From positions 58,669 to 122,668 of the forward strand of contig KQ959616.1 of NCBI GenBank assembly GCA_001552895.1: 64,000 nucleotides of DNA. The letters are read 5' to 3'. The position numbers were made by a program, and so were the translations under genes. Shown in pieces: positions 19,080 through 27,809 of the stretch; within the stretch, counting starts at the first letter, position 1; every line of letters begins with the position of its first letter. Below the pieces are notes generated by a model that worked only from the letters and a program-made list of their open reading frames with translations, did no database searches and was not told where the DNA came from. Origin of the DNA: Tissierellia bacterium KA00581. Lineage in GTDB: Bacteria; Bacillota; Clostridia; Tissierellales; Peptoniphilaceae.

Positions 19080-20357
19080 ATGATTAAAGCAGTAGTAGGA
19101 GCAAACTGGGGAGACGAAGGTAAAGGTAAAATAACAGATATGTTAGCAGAAAATGCTGATATTGTAGTTAGATTTCAAGGAGGTTCCAATGCAGGACATA
19201 CTATAATAAATGAATATGGTAGATTTGCTTTGCATTTATTACCTTCAGGAATATTTTATAAACACACAACATCTGTTATAGGAAATGGAGTTGCATTGAA
19301 TATACCATTTTTACTTAAAGAAATAGAATCGTTAAAGGAAAAGAATGTTCCAGATATTAAAATATTAGTTTCAGATAGGGCACAATTGGTTATGCCTTAT
19401 CATATTGATTTTGATACTTATGAAGAAGAAAGACTTGGAAAAAATTCATTTGGTTCTACAAAATCTGGTATAGCACCATGTTATTCTGATAAGTATGCAA
19501 AAATAGGATTTCAAGTTAATGAATTATTTGATGATAATTTATTTGAAAAAGTACAAAGAGTTGTTGAATATAAGAATATTATATTAGAAAATTTATATAA
19601 AAAAGATAAAATAGATGCAAAAGAATTATATGAACTTATGCTTTCATGGAGAGAAAAAATTAAGCCTTATGTATGTGATACTTCAAAATTTTTACATGAT
19701 GCAATTAAAGAAGGAAAAAATATCTTACTTGAAGGTCAATTAGGCTCTTTGAAAGATACAGATCATGGAATTTATCCAATGGTTACATCATCTTCAACTT
19801 TAGCTGGATTTGGAGCTGTAGGTGCTGGTATTGCACCTTATCTAATAAAAGATATAGTTACAGTTGTTAAATCTTATTCAAGTGCAGTAGGTGCTGGTGC
19901 TTTTATCAGTGAAATATTTGGAAAAGAAGCTGAAGAATTAAGAAATCGTGGTGGAGATAAAGGAGAATATGGAGCTACAACTGGTAGACCAAGAAGAGTT
20001 GGATACTTTGATGCAGTTGCAAGTAGATATGGTTGTAGAGTTCAATCTAGTACAGAAGTTGTTTTAACAGTAATTGATGCTTTAAGTTATCTTGATAAAA
20101 TTCCTGTATGTGTTGGATATGATATAGATGGAACTGTATATAAAGATTTTCCTACAACTCATCTTCTAGAAAAAGCTAAACCAGTTTGGAAAGTTTTAGA
20201 TGGATGGAAAGTTGATATAAGAGGAATAAAGAAATATGAAGATTTACCATTGAAATGTAGAGAATATATAGAATTTATAGAAAAAGAATTAGAAGTTCCA
20301 GTTACAATGATTTCTAATGGACCTAAAAGAGAGGATATAATTTATAAAAATAGATAA
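19080..20357 (+). CDS. purA: Adenylosuccinate synthetase
   Basis: A 425-aa GTP-dependent enzyme that joins IMP and aspartate, the first step from IMP to AMP. The N-terminal GANWGDEGKGKITD carries the catalytic aspartate and GTP-binding glycines, FQGGSNAGHTI the catalytic histidine, and the later GEYGATTGRPRRVGYFDA is the IMP/aspartate loop. Length is typical. GGAGG precedes the ATG 14 bases after the PAP2 gene. It is the only purine gene in the window. Confidence 0.96.
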   Translation: MIKAVVGANWGDEGKGKITDMLAENADIVVRFQGGSNAGHTIINEYGRFALHLLPSGIFYKHTTSVIGNGVALNIPFLLKEIESLKEKNVPDIKILVSDRAQLVMPYHIDFDTYEEERLGKNSFGSTKSGIAPCYSDKYAKIGFQVNELFDDNLFEKVQRVVEYKNIILENLYKKDKIDAKELYELMLSWREKIKPYVCDTSKFLHDAIKEGKNILLEGQLGSLKDTDHGIYPMVTSSSTLAGFGAVGAGIAPYLIKDIVTVVKSYSSAVGAGAFISEIFGKEAEELRNRGGDKGEYGATTGRPRRVGYFDAVASRYGCRVQSSTEVVLTVIDALSYLDKIPVCVGYDIDGTVYKDFPTTHLLEKAKPVWKVLDGWKVDIRGIKKYEDLPLKCREYIEFIEKELEVPVTMISNGPKREDIIYKNR

Positions 20358-20359
20358 CA

Positions 20360-20388
20360 TTGTTTATATTTAAGTGTTATGATATAAT
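20360..20388 (+). promoter_or_regulatory. Promoter with a very short predicted leader
   Basis: TTGTTT, 17-base spacer, TATAAT. Transcription should begin at about 20394-20396, only 4-6 bases before the ATG at 20400, and no Shine-Dalgarno sequence is present. It overlaps the 3' end of purA by three bases at most. Confidence 0.65.
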
Positions 20389-20399
20389 TAGGTATATAT

Positions 20400-21542
20400 A
20401 TGAAAAAACAATTTGAAATTAAACATTTATTAAAAAAACGTAAAAATATTTTATTTTTAATTTTTTTAGTTTTAGTTTGTATCTTTTTTGCAAAAAATAT
20501 TTTTTTAAAATCTAATTTTAAAGATAAAATCATAATGTTAAAAGAGCCAAAAACAAAGACAATAAATCTTCCAGCAAGAGCATTGGTTATAAAAGATGAA
20601 TATCTATATTATTTAGGAGAAAATGACTTTAAAGAAGATGGATTAAAAATAAATGTTAATAAGGAACTAGCAGATGTAGATGTTTCAAATGTTGATGAAA
20701 ATTTAAAAAATCATGTATCTTCTGTAATTGATAAATTTAATGAAAAACTTGATGAAAAAGATTCTGATTCAAAAAACTTTAATTTAGATGGTATATCTTA
20801 TTATATAAGAGAAAAAAATTTTTTCAACGCTTTTTCTGAAGTTAATAAAATATCTAAAGTTGTTCCAAATAAGAAAGTTTATGTTAAGGATAAACTTTTT
20901 AGATATTCATTATTAGATAATACCTTTAAAACTGGAAAGATTTTGTCAAAAAATTCTGGAGTCGTATCTAACAAGATAGATGGTCTTGAAAATATTTATG
21001 ATTTTTCTATTATAGATTTATTAGATGAAGATGACTTTAATTTTGAAAATTCTAAAAGTTCTTCTTTTATTTCAGGAATTAAGATTGTAGATAATTTAAG
21101 GTATTATCTTTGTTTAAAAACTAAACATGATATGATAAGTGATGTTGATGTAAATAGTAGTTTATTGGTTAATTTTGGGAGCGACTCTTTTGAAGGAATT
21201 GTAAAAAAAATAAAAAGAAATTCTTCTAGTGATTTATTTGTACTTGAATTTTATTCTGGATTTGATGAAATTTTAGATAAAAGATTTTTAGATGTTAATA
21301 TAGAAAAATCTTTTAATAAAATTTATGAATTACCTAAAAGTTCTTTAATGCAAGAAGATGGAGAAAATTATATAATTTCTGTTGATTCTTTTAATAATAT
21401 GAAAAAAATTAAGGTTGTTGTTAAGTTTATTGATAACGTAAATGATAAAGTATATATAGATGCTATAAAAAGTTATATTGGACCTTTTTATAATATTTTA
21501 AAAGATGCAAGATTGGTTAAAAAAGGAGAAATTTCAAATTAA
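20400..21542 (+). CDS. HlyD-like membrane protein of the ylm/sepF cluster
   Basis: A 380-aa protein with a basic cytoplasmic start, one membrane helix (about residues 18-35) and a large extracytoplasmic part. Proteins of this shape, loosely related to HlyD periplasmic adaptors, sit directly upstream of yggS and sepF in clostridia; their function is not established, but the setting points to cell division or envelope work. The mRNA is predicted to be nearly leaderless. yggS starts two bases after the stop. The extracytoplasmic half is Asp/Ser/Lys-rich, and I could not assign a further domain. Confidence 0.65.
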   Translation: MKKQFEIKHLLKKRKNILFLIFLVLVCIFFAKNIFLKSNFKDKIIMLKEPKTKTINLPARALVIKDEYLYYLGENDFKEDGLKINVNKELADVDVSNVDENLKNHVSSVIDKFNEKLDEKDSDSKNFNLDGISYYIREKNFFNAFSEVNKISKVVPNKKVYVKDKLFRYSLLDNTFKTGKILSKNSGVVSNKIDGLENIYDFSIIDLLDEDDFNFENSKSSSFISGIKIVDNLRYYLCLKTKHDMISDVDVNSSLLVNFGSDSFEGIVKKIKRNSSSDLFVLEFYSGFDEILDKRFLDVNIEKSFNKIYELPKSSLMQEDGENYIISVDSFNNMKKIKVVVKFIDNVNDKVYIDAIKSYIGPFYNILKDARLVKKGEISN

Positions 21543-21544
21543 TC

Positions 21545-22240
21545 ATGAAAGAAAATATAGAATATGTTTTAAAGGCTATTTGTGATGCTTGTAAAAAAGC
21601 AAATAGAAATGTTGATGATGTCTTTTTGCTTCCTGTATCAAAGACAAAATCAGTTTATGATATGGAAGATGTTATTTCTAGTGGATTTTATACATTTGGA
21701 GAAAATAAAGTTCAAGAAATTTTACAAAAGTATGAATATTTTAAAAATAGTAAAATAAAATTTCATATGATTGGACATTTGCAAACAAATAAGGTAAAAT
21801 ATATAATAGATAAGGTTTCTCTTATACATTCTTTAGATAGTATTTCTCTATTAGATAAAATCCAACAAGAAGCAAAAAAACGAAATATGATTGTAAATTG
21901 TTTAGTTGAAATAAATATTGCTAGAGAAGAATCTAAGTATGGTATTTTTGAAGAAGATTTATTTGATTTTTTATCAGAAATTTCCAAAAGAGATAATGTT
22001 AGAGTACAAGGTCTTATGACTGTTGCACCTTATTTTGAAGATGCGGAAAATACAAGAATTTATTTTAGAAAAATGAAATTATTATTTGATAAAATAGCAA
22101 AAGAAAATTATGAAAATGTTGAAATGAAGATATTATCTATGGGAATGAGTAATGATTTTAAAGTTGCTATTGAAGAAGGTGCTAATCTTATAAGAGTTGG
22201 AACTCTTATTTTTGGCAAAAGAGATTATAGTAAAATTTAA
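21545..22240 (+). CDS. YggS-family pyridoxal phosphate homeostasis protein
   Basis: A 231-aa protein of the YggS/YlmE/PROSC family, a PLP-binding TIM-barrel protein resembling the N-terminal domain of alanine racemase and involved in PLP balance. Visible motifs are LPVSKTK (with the PLP lysine), FGENKVQE, HMIGHLQTNK, SIHSLDS and the late MGMSNDF and RVGTLIFG. Length is normal. It lies upstream of sepF, as in Bacillus (ylmE-sepF). Confidence 0.92.
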   Translation: MKENIEYVLKAICDACKKANRNVDDVFLLPVSKTKSVYDMEDVISSGFYTFGENKVQEILQKYEYFKNSKIKFHMIGHLQTNKVKYIIDKVSLIHSLDSISLLDKIQQEAKKRNMIVNCLVEINIAREESKYGIFEEDLFDFLSEISKRDNVRVQGLMTVAPYFEDAENTRIYFRKMKLLFDKIAKENYENVEMKILSMGMSNDFKVAIEEGANLIRVGTLIFGKRDYSKI

Positions 22241-22282
22241 TTTTACTTAATATAAAAATATATTAAAATGGAGGTCTGGTTT

Positions 22283-22756
22283 ATGGCAAGTTTTATGGAT
22301 AAAATTAAGAAATTTGTTGGAAATGATGATATTGAAGATGAATATGATGAATATGAAAATGATGAGGTAAAATCTGAAAGTGTAAAATCACCTTTAGGAC
22401 AAAAGTATTCTAAAGATGGTTTTTCATCAAAAGTTACAGCTGAAAAAAATTCAAATGTTGTTTCTATGCCTAATATGAGTAGATTTTTGATTTCTATTAG
22501 AGAACCTATAACATTTGATGATGGAACTCAAGTTTTAGATGATGTTTTGAAAGGAAAAGTTGTAGTTTTAAATTTAGAAATGTTAGAAGTTGATAAGAAA
22601 AGACAAATATTTGATTTTGTAAGTGGTGGTATTTATTCTTTAAATGGAAAAATTCAAAAAGTAACAAAAGATATTTTTATCTTAGCTCCAAAAGGTGTAG
22701 ATATTGATGGAAAAGTAAAAGATCAAATTGAAAATAATGGATTTTATCAATTATAA
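22283..22756 (+). CDS. sepF: Cell division protein SepF
   Basis: A 157-aa protein that tethers FtsZ to the membrane and organises the division ring. The N-terminal MASFMDKIKKFVG forms an amphipathic membrane helix, followed by an acidic linker (about 15-60) and the globular SepF domain (about 65-157) with VVLNLEMLEVDKKRQIFDF and FILAPKGV. The ATG at 22283 is chosen over an in-frame ATG at 22268 because GGAGG at 22270-22274 precedes it and the longer start would overlap that site. No ylmG gene follows. Confidence 0.93.
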   Translation: MASFMDKIKKFVGNDDIEDEYDEYENDEVKSESVKSPLGQKYSKDGFSSKVTAEKNSNVVSMPNMSRFLISIREPITFDDGTQVLDDVLKGKVVVLNLEMLEVDKKRQIFDFVSGGIYSLNGKIQKVTKDIFILAPKGVDIDGKVKDQIENNGFYQL

Positions 22757-22759
22757 TAA

Positions 22760-23533
22760 ATGAAAAATTTTAATAAAATTGAATTTTTAGATAAAGTAAA
22801 CAACATAGAAGTAAAAAAGACCATCAATAAATTACTAGATGGTCTTATTTCTATGGAAAAAAGAAAAAATATTTATGTTTCAGATTTTCTTACACCTTTA
22901 GAATTTAGTTTTGCATATAAGATAATTAGTAAGCTTGATATAGATTATGATATAATATTTAAAAATGAAGATTATGATAGAAAATTGATAGTTTTTTATA
23001 AACAAGATTATGATTTAAAAAATTTTTTAGAAATTATAAAATTTAAAGATTTAGATAATATGGAGCATAGAAATATTTTAGGTAACATTTTGCATTTGGG
23101 AATAAATCGTGAAAAAATAGGTGACATAATAAAAATAGAAAACTATTGGTATGTTTATTGTTTAAAACCTATTGGTAAGTTTATATTTTCAAATGGAATT
23201 AAGCATTTAAAACAAGATGTTGAAGTTCAACTTTTAGATGATATTTTTATTTTTGAGAATTTTAGAGAATTTAGTAATGAAAAAATCATAGTTTCAAGTT
23301 TTAGGCTAGATTGTTTTGTGAAAGAATTATCAAAAACATCAAGAGAAGTTTCTAAAAAACTTATAAAAAATTCATATGTAAAGTTAAATTATAATGAATG
23401 TAATGATTTTGATAAAAAAGTAAGTTCGGATGATATTATTTCTATCAGAAAAGTTGGAAAGTTTAAAGTTGGAGTTGTTGAAAGAACGACAAAAAAAGAT
23501 AAATATATTGTGAATGTTAAGAGGTATAAATGA
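22760..23533 (+). CDS. YlmH-like S4-domain RNA-binding protein
   Basis: A 257-aa protein similar to YlmH, with an N-terminal region typical of that family (about 1-170; FLTPLEFSFAYKI, HRNILGNILHLGINREKIGD) and a C-terminal S4 RNA-binding domain (about 180-250; RLDCFVKELSKTSREVSKKL). In Bacillus YlmH acts in ribosome quality control on the 50S subunit. It starts three bases after sepF without its own ribosome binding site, so translation is probably coupled, and overlaps lspA by four bases. Confidence 0.88.
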   Translation: MKNFNKIEFLDKVNNIEVKKTINKLLDGLISMEKRKNIYVSDFLTPLEFSFAYKIISKLDIDYDIIFKNEDYDRKLIVFYKQDYDLKNFLEIIKFKDLDNMEHRNILGNILHLGINREKIGDIIKIENYWYVYCLKPIGKFIFSNGIKHLKQDVEVQLLDDIFIFENFREFSNEKIIVSSFRLDCFVKELSKTSREVSKKLIKNSYVKLNYNECNDFDKKVSSDDIISIRKVGKFKVGVVERTTKKDKYIVNVKRYK

Positions 23534-23982
23534 TTTATATAGTTTTATTTATTGCACTTATTTTAGATCAGATTACTAAATATTGGGCGGTAGTTAATTT
23601 GAAAAATTCTGTTTCTATAAATATTATAGATAAATGGTTAGAATTTAGTTATGTTGAAAATACAGGTGTTGCTTTTGGAAGTTTTAAAGGATATAAATTT
23701 TTATTTATAATTTTATCCATTGTAGCATTTGTTGCAATTTTAATTTATATAAATAAATATAAAAATAAAATTTCTTTGTTTGAAAAAATCTTATATATTT
23801 TAATAGCAACTGGAGCTATAGGAAATTGTATTGATAGAATAAGATATTCTTTTGTTGTTGATTTTATACATTCTTCATTGGGAGGATTGTATGACTTTCC
23901 AGTTTTTAATCTTGCAGATATTTATATTTCAATATCATGTATTTTACTTATATTTTTTTCTTTTTTAAAAAAGGAGAGTTAG
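23530..23982 (+). CDS. lspA: Signal peptidase II (lipoprotein)
   Basis: A 150-aa membrane aspartic protease that cleaves signal peptides of diacylglyceryl-modified lipoproteins. Four helices are evident; conserved blocks are DQITKYW, VENTGVAFG, GNCIDRIRYSFVVDFIH and PVFNLADI, with the catalytic aspartates in VVDF and NLAD. Length is normal. It overlaps ylmH (ATGA) and is followed by ung rather than directly by rluD. Confidence 0.95.
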   Translation: MIYIVLFIALILDQITKYWAVVNLKNSVSINIIDKWLEFSYVENTGVAFGSFKGYKFLFIILSIVAFVAILIYINKYKNKISLFEKILYILIATGAIGNCIDRIRYSFVVDFIHSSLGGLYDFPVFNLADIYISISCILLIFFSFLKKES

Positions 23983-23983
23983 T

Positions 23984-24658
23984 ATGAATGAAAATTATAA
24001 AGCTTGGACAGATATTTTAAAAGATGAATTTAACAAAGAATATTTTTTAAAAATAACATCATTTTTAAATCATGAATACTCTAAAAAAGAAATATTTCCA
24101 CCTAAAGAGCTTGTTTTTAATATTTTTAAAAAAGTTAATCCTAATGATATTAAAGTTGTAATTTTAGGGCAAGACCCGTATCATGGTCTAAATCAAGCTA
24201 ACGGAATGAGTTTTTCTGTAAATAAGGGAGAAAAAATTCCTCCTTCGTTAAGAAATATATATTTAGAGCTTTATTCTGATTTAAAAATTGATTTACCTAA
24301 ACATGGAGATTTAACATCTTGGGTAAATCAAGGTGTTTTTTTATTAAATGCAACTCTTACAGTTGAAAAAGGAAAGCCTAATTCTCACAAAGATATAGGT
24401 TGGCAAATTTTTACAGATAAAGTTATAAATATAATTTCAAAATTTGATTTTCCTAAAGTTTTTATTCTTTGGGGAAATTTTGCTATATCAAAAAAATTTT
24501 TAATAGAAAATAATAAAAATAATTTTATTATATCAAGTCCTCATCCATCTCCATTTTCTGCAAATAAGGGATTTTTTGGAAGTCACCCTTTTTCAAAAAC
24601 TAATAATTTTTTAATTAATAATGGTATTAAACCTATAGACTGGAGAATTAAACCATGA
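23984..24658 (+). CDS. ung: Uracil-DNA glycosylase
   Basis: A 224-aa family-1 UDG that removes uracil from DNA for base excision repair. The water-activating loop is VVILGQDPYHGLNQANG, the proline-rich loop is IPPSLRN, the uracil-binding strand LLNATLTVEKGKPNSH, and the minor-groove loop HPSPFSANKGF contains the catalytic histidine. GGAGAG precedes the ATG. It sits between lspA and rluD, which are usually neighbours, suggesting a local insertion of ung. Confidence 0.96.
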   Translation: MNENYKAWTDILKDEFNKEYFLKITSFLNHEYSKKEIFPPKELVFNIFKKVNPNDIKVVILGQDPYHGLNQANGMSFSVNKGEKIPPSLRNIYLELYSDLKIDLPKHGDLTSWVNQGVFLLNATLTVEKGKPNSHKDIGWQIFTDKVINIISKFDFPKVFILWGNFAISKKFLIENNKNNFIISSPHPSPFSANKGFFGSHPFSKTNNFLINNGIKPIDWRIKP

Positions 24659-25587
24659 AAGAATTAAAATTTATTTGTGATAAAAAAATAAGATGTGATG
24701 TTTTTTTATCTTCTAAAATTTCTGATTTATCAAGAACTGCTATTCAAAAATTAATAAAAGAAAATTTAATTTTTGTAAATGGTAAAAATGTAAAACCAAA
24801 TATTATTTTAGAAATAGGAGATGAAATTATAATTTCTATTCCACAGAAGAAAAAAATTGAATTAATTGCTGAAGATATAGATTTGGATATTATATATGAA
24901 GATGAATATATGATTGTTGTAAATAAAGATAGAAATATGGTTGTTCATCCAGCTAATGGAAATGAAGAACATACTTTAGTAAATGCACTTTTAAATCATT
25001 GTAACTTATCTATGATAAATCCAAATCGTCCAGGAATAGTCCATAGACTTGATAAAGATACAACTGGTCTTATAGTTTGTGCAAAAGATGATAAAACTCA
25101 TTTAAAACTTGTTGAAATGTTTTCTAATAGAGAGATAAATAAAAAGTATCTTGCTATTTGTAATGGAGTTTTTATAAATAAGCATTCAATAATAAACAAA
25201 CCTATAGGTAGAGATGAAAAAGATAGAAAAAAAATGAGTGTAAATTCAAAAAATGCTAAGATGGCAATTACGGAATATAGTATTTTAGCTGAAAATGAAA
25301 AATATTCTCTAGTTGATATTAAACTTCATACGGGTAGAACTCATCAAATAAGAGTTCATTTTAGTAGTTTAAACCACCCTATAGTAGGTGATGAAACTTA
25401 TGGAAATAAAAATGAAAAAATAAAAGCAAAAGGACAAATGTTACATGCTTATAGTTTAAATTTTATTCATCCAATTACTAAAAAAAATATGAATTTTTTT
25501 AAATTACCAGATGAGTATTTTTTTCAAATTTTAAAAAAAACGGCTATTAATTTTGATAAGGAGGAATTATGCAAAGCGAGAGATTAA
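24655..25587 (+). CDS. RluA/RluD-family pseudouridine synthase
   Basis: A 310-aa rRNA pseudouridine synthase. An N-terminal S4 domain (about 12-75) is followed by the catalytic domain with RPGIVHRLDKDTTGLIVCAK, whose aspartate attacks the uridine, and HTGRTHQIRVH. Its place after lspA (one gene away) matches the usual lspA-rluD pair, so 23S rRNA helix 69 is the likely target, but substrate cannot be read from the sequence. It overlaps ung by four bases. Confidence 0.93.
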   Translation: MKELKFICDKKIRCDVFLSSKISDLSRTAIQKLIKENLIFVNGKNVKPNIILEIGDEIIISIPQKKKIELIAEDIDLDIIYEDEYMIVVNKDRNMVVHPANGNEEHTLVNALLNHCNLSMINPNRPGIVHRLDKDTTGLIVCAKDDKTHLKLVEMFSNREINKKYLAICNGVFINKHSIINKPIGRDEKDRKKMSVNSKNAKMAITEYSILAENEKYSLVDIKLHTGRTHQIRVHFSSLNHPIVGDETYGNKNEKIKAKGQMLHAYSLNFIHPITKKNMNFFKLPDEYFFQILKKTAINFDKEELCKARD

Positions 25588-26084
25588 TTTTTAGAAATTT
25601 TAATTTAGATGATTTAGAAGATGTTTATGAATTTGGAAGTGATAAAGAAGTTTCTAAATATGTTACATGGGAAACTCATAAAAGTTTGTTAGAAAGTGAA
25701 AAAATTTTAAAGGATATTTTTATTGCTAATAAATATATTTTTGCAATAGTTGAAAAAAATTCTAATAAATGTATTGGAGCTTTCGAATTTATGCCAGAAA
25801 TAAAAAATAATTCTTTATGTTTTGGATATGTTTTAAATAGAAAATATTGGAATAAAGGATATATGAGTGAAACATTAAATTTTATGCTTGATTATGCTTT
25901 TAATTATTTAAAAGTAAATAGAGTATATGGAATGCATAGGAAAGAAAATATAGCATCTGGTAGAGTTATGGAAAAATGTGGTCTTAAAATTGAAGGAGAA
26001 TTTGAAGATGCTGAATTTTTAAAAGGAAAATATATTACTTTGGTATATAGAGCAATTTTAAGAAAAAATTATAAAAGGGGATAG
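25569..26084 (+). CDS. GNAT-family N-acetyltransferase (RimJ/RimL-like)
   Basis: A 171-aa acetyltransferase of the RimJ/RimL type. It begins with SERLIFRNFNLDDLEDVYEF, has the family pattern GYVLNRKYWNKGYMSETL for the acetyl-CoA loop, and ends with RVYGMHRKENIASGRVMEK, where N-S/R residues define the group. The substrate is unknown. The start lies inside the end of rluD (19-base overlap) with AAGGAGGA correctly placed. Confidence 0.88.
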   Translation: MQSERLIFRNFNLDDLEDVYEFGSDKEVSKYVTWETHKSLLESEKILKDIFIANKYIFAIVEKNSNKCIGAFEFMPEIKNNSLCFGYVLNRKYWNKGYMSETLNFMLDYAFNYLKVNRVYGMHRKENIASGRVMEKCGLKIEGEFEDAEFLKGKYITLVYRAILRKNYKRG

Positions 26085-26091
26085 ATAGATA

Positions 26092-26688
26092 ATGCAACAA
26101 CTTCAACTACCTAAGATAGGCGAAAAAATTTATATAATGAAAACAACTTTAGGAGATATATATTTCAGATTATTTGAGGATAAGGCAAAAAAATCTTGTG
26201 AAAATTTTATTAAATTATCAGAAAGTGGATATTATGATAATGTTAAATTTCATAGGGTAATAAAAGATTTTATGATACAATCAGGTGATCCAACTGCAAC
26301 AGGAATGGGCGGAGAAAGTATTTGGAAGGCTCCTTTTGAAGATGAATTTAATTTTGATTTAAGACATTTTAGAGGAGCATTAAGTATGGCAAATGCTGGT
26401 CCTAATACCAATGGTAGTCAATTTTTTATAGTTCAAAATAGTAATATTTCTAAAGAATATATAAATTATTTAAAAAATAGTAAAGATGATTTATATACAG
26501 ATGAAATTATTGATTTATATGAAAAAAATGGCGGAGCTTTTTGGCTTGATTATAAGCATTCTGTTTTTGGACAAGTCTTTAAAGGAATGGACATAGTAGA
26601 TAAAATAGCATCTGTTAACTGTTCTAATGATAGACCTATAGATGATATAGTTATTATTAAAATAATTTCAGAAAAATTTGAGGGTTAA
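26092..26688 (+). CDS. Cyclophilin-type peptidyl-prolyl isomerase
   Basis: A 198-aa cytoplasmic peptidyl-prolyl cis-trans isomerase. Catalytic cyclophilin blocks are visible: FHRVIKDFMIQSGDPT (catalytic arginine), SMANAGPNTNGSQFFI and the late HSVFGQVFKGMDIVDKI. An insert of about 30 residues after the FFIV strand is typical of the bacterial long forms. No signal peptide is present. tdk follows at once. Confidence 0.93.
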   Translation: MQQLQLPKIGEKIYIMKTTLGDIYFRLFEDKAKKSCENFIKLSESGYYDNVKFHRVIKDFMIQSGDPTATGMGGESIWKAPFEDEFNFDLRHFRGALSMANAGPNTNGSQFFIVQNSNISKEYINYLKNSKDDLYTDEIIDLYEKNGGAFWLDYKHSVFGQVFKGMDIVDKIASVNCSNDRPIDDIVIIKIISEKFEG

Positions 26689-26689
26689 T

Positions 26690-27298
26690 ATGCATCAATA
26701 CAAAGGAAAAATGATTTTACATACAGGTAGTATGTTTTCTGGAAAAACTTCAAGTCTTTGGAAAGATTTAAATAGATTTGAAATAGCAAAGTATAATACT
26801 GTAGTTTTTAAACCAAAATTAGATAATAGATATTCTAAGCAACAAATAGTTACTCATGATAATAATAAAATGAATGCTGTTAATGTAGAAAGTATTTATG
26901 ATATTGTTGATTATATGAAAACAAGTAAAGCGACTGTAATAGGAATTGATGAAGTACAATTTATAAAAGGAGATATAAAAGATATAATAAAGATTTTAGA
27001 TTGTTTTTTAGAAAATGAATTTACAATAGTATTAGCAGGTCTTGATATGGATTTTAAATCTGAACCTTTTGAAATTGTAAAAGAAATAATGCCAAGAGTG
27101 GATTATTTATATAAACATCATGCTGTTTGTGCAAATTGTGGAATGGATGCATGGGTAAGTTATAGAAAAACTCATGATGGAGAAAGAATAAAACTTGGAT
27201 CACAAGAGTCGTATGAACCACTTTGTAGAAAGTGTTTTTATGAAAAAGAAAAAATTAGACAAAAAATGGAAAATCAGTTAAGTATGTTGGATGATTAA
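26690..27298 (+). CDS. tdk: Thymidine kinase
   Basis: A 202-aa type II thymidine kinase of the pyrimidine salvage pathway. The P-loop is GSMFSGKTSSL (about residues 12-22), the DEVQF block binds Mg2+ and carries the catalytic acidic residue, and two cysteine pairs (CANC and CRKC) form the zinc-binding lasso region. ATG at 26690 is preferred over an upstream in-frame TTG at 26678, because GAGGG lies between them at the right distance. Confidence 0.95.
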   Translation: MHQYKGKMILHTGSMFSGKTSSLWKDLNRFEIAKYNTVVFKPKLDNRYSKQQIVTHDNNKMNAVNVESIYDIVDYMKTSKATVIGIDEVQFIKGDIKDIIKILDCFLENEFTIVLAGLDMDFKSEPFEIVKEIMPRVDYLYKHHAVCANCGMDAWVSYRKTHDGERIKLGSQESYEPLCRKCFYEKEKIRQKMENQLSMLDD

Positions 27299-27326
27299 AA
27301 ATTTTTAATTAAATTTAAAAAAATAC

Positions 27327-27354
27327 TTGACAAAAATTTAAATAATGATATAAT
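27327..27354 (+). promoter_or_regulatory. Strong promoter of the ylxM-ffh-ribosomal operon
   Basis: TTGACA (perfect -35), a 16-base spacer, and TATAAT with an extended -10 TGA just before it. Transcription should start near 27360-27361, on top of the first bases of the hairpin that follows. Confidence 0.85.
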
Positions 27355-27357
27355 ATA

Positions 27358-27394
27358 GGGGTCAAGAAAAAAACTTGACCCCTTGTGTTTTTTT
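27358..27394 (+). terminator. Hairpin with T run at the predicted transcription start
   Basis: A perfect 9-bp stem, GGGGTCAAG with CTTGACCCC, and a 7-A loop, followed by TTGTGTTTTTTT. The shape is that of an intrinsic terminator for the upstream tdk run. It begins only four bases after the -10 box, so a transcript from the promoter would carry most of it at its extreme 5' end. It may both end upstream transcription and shape or cap the 5' end of the operon mRNA. Confidence 0.75.
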
Positions 27395-27441
27395 AAAAAT
27401 TATATTGCTGTAGGATTTTTTTAATCTTATTAGGAGAAAAT

Positions 27442-27798
27442 ATGGAAAAAATAGTTGAAGTAGCAGTTTTATTTGATTATTATGGAAAACTCTTAAGTAA
27501 AAAACAATATGATGTAGTTGATCAATATTGTAATGAAGATTTGTCACTTAGGGAAATTGCAGAATTAAATGGAAATTCAAAACAGGGTATATCAGATATT
27601 TTAAATAGATCAGAAAAAAAATTACAATTTTATGAAAAAGAATTAAAAATTATTGAAAAGTTTAATAAAATAAATTCTATTTTGAAAGAAATTAATAAAA
27701 TGATTTTAGATTCTAAAGATAAAGATAAAGATGATTTATTTAAACTTCTAGATATTATTCAAAATAAAAATAACGAAATTATCAAAAGTAATTTATAG
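27442..27798 (+). CDS. ylxM: YlxM-family helix-turn-helix protein
   Basis: A 118-aa protein of the UPF0122/YlxM family found directly before ffh in Firmicutes and mycoplasmas. The N-terminal LFDYYGKLLSKKQYDVVDQY and LREIAELNGNSKQGISDIL form a sigma-4-like helix-turn-helix; the C-terminal part is a charged helix, likely a coiled coil. It may influence signal recognition particle function or regulation; the exact role is not settled. AGGAG precedes the ATG, and ffh starts 11 bases after the stop. Confidence 0.9.
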   Translation: MEKIVEVAVLFDYYGKLLSKKQYDVVDQYCNEDLSLREIAELNGNSKQGISDILNRSEKKLQFYEKELKIIEKFNKINSILKEINKMILDSKDKDKDDLFKLLDIIQNKNNEIIKSNL

Positions 27799-27809
27799 GA
27801 TGTGATAGA

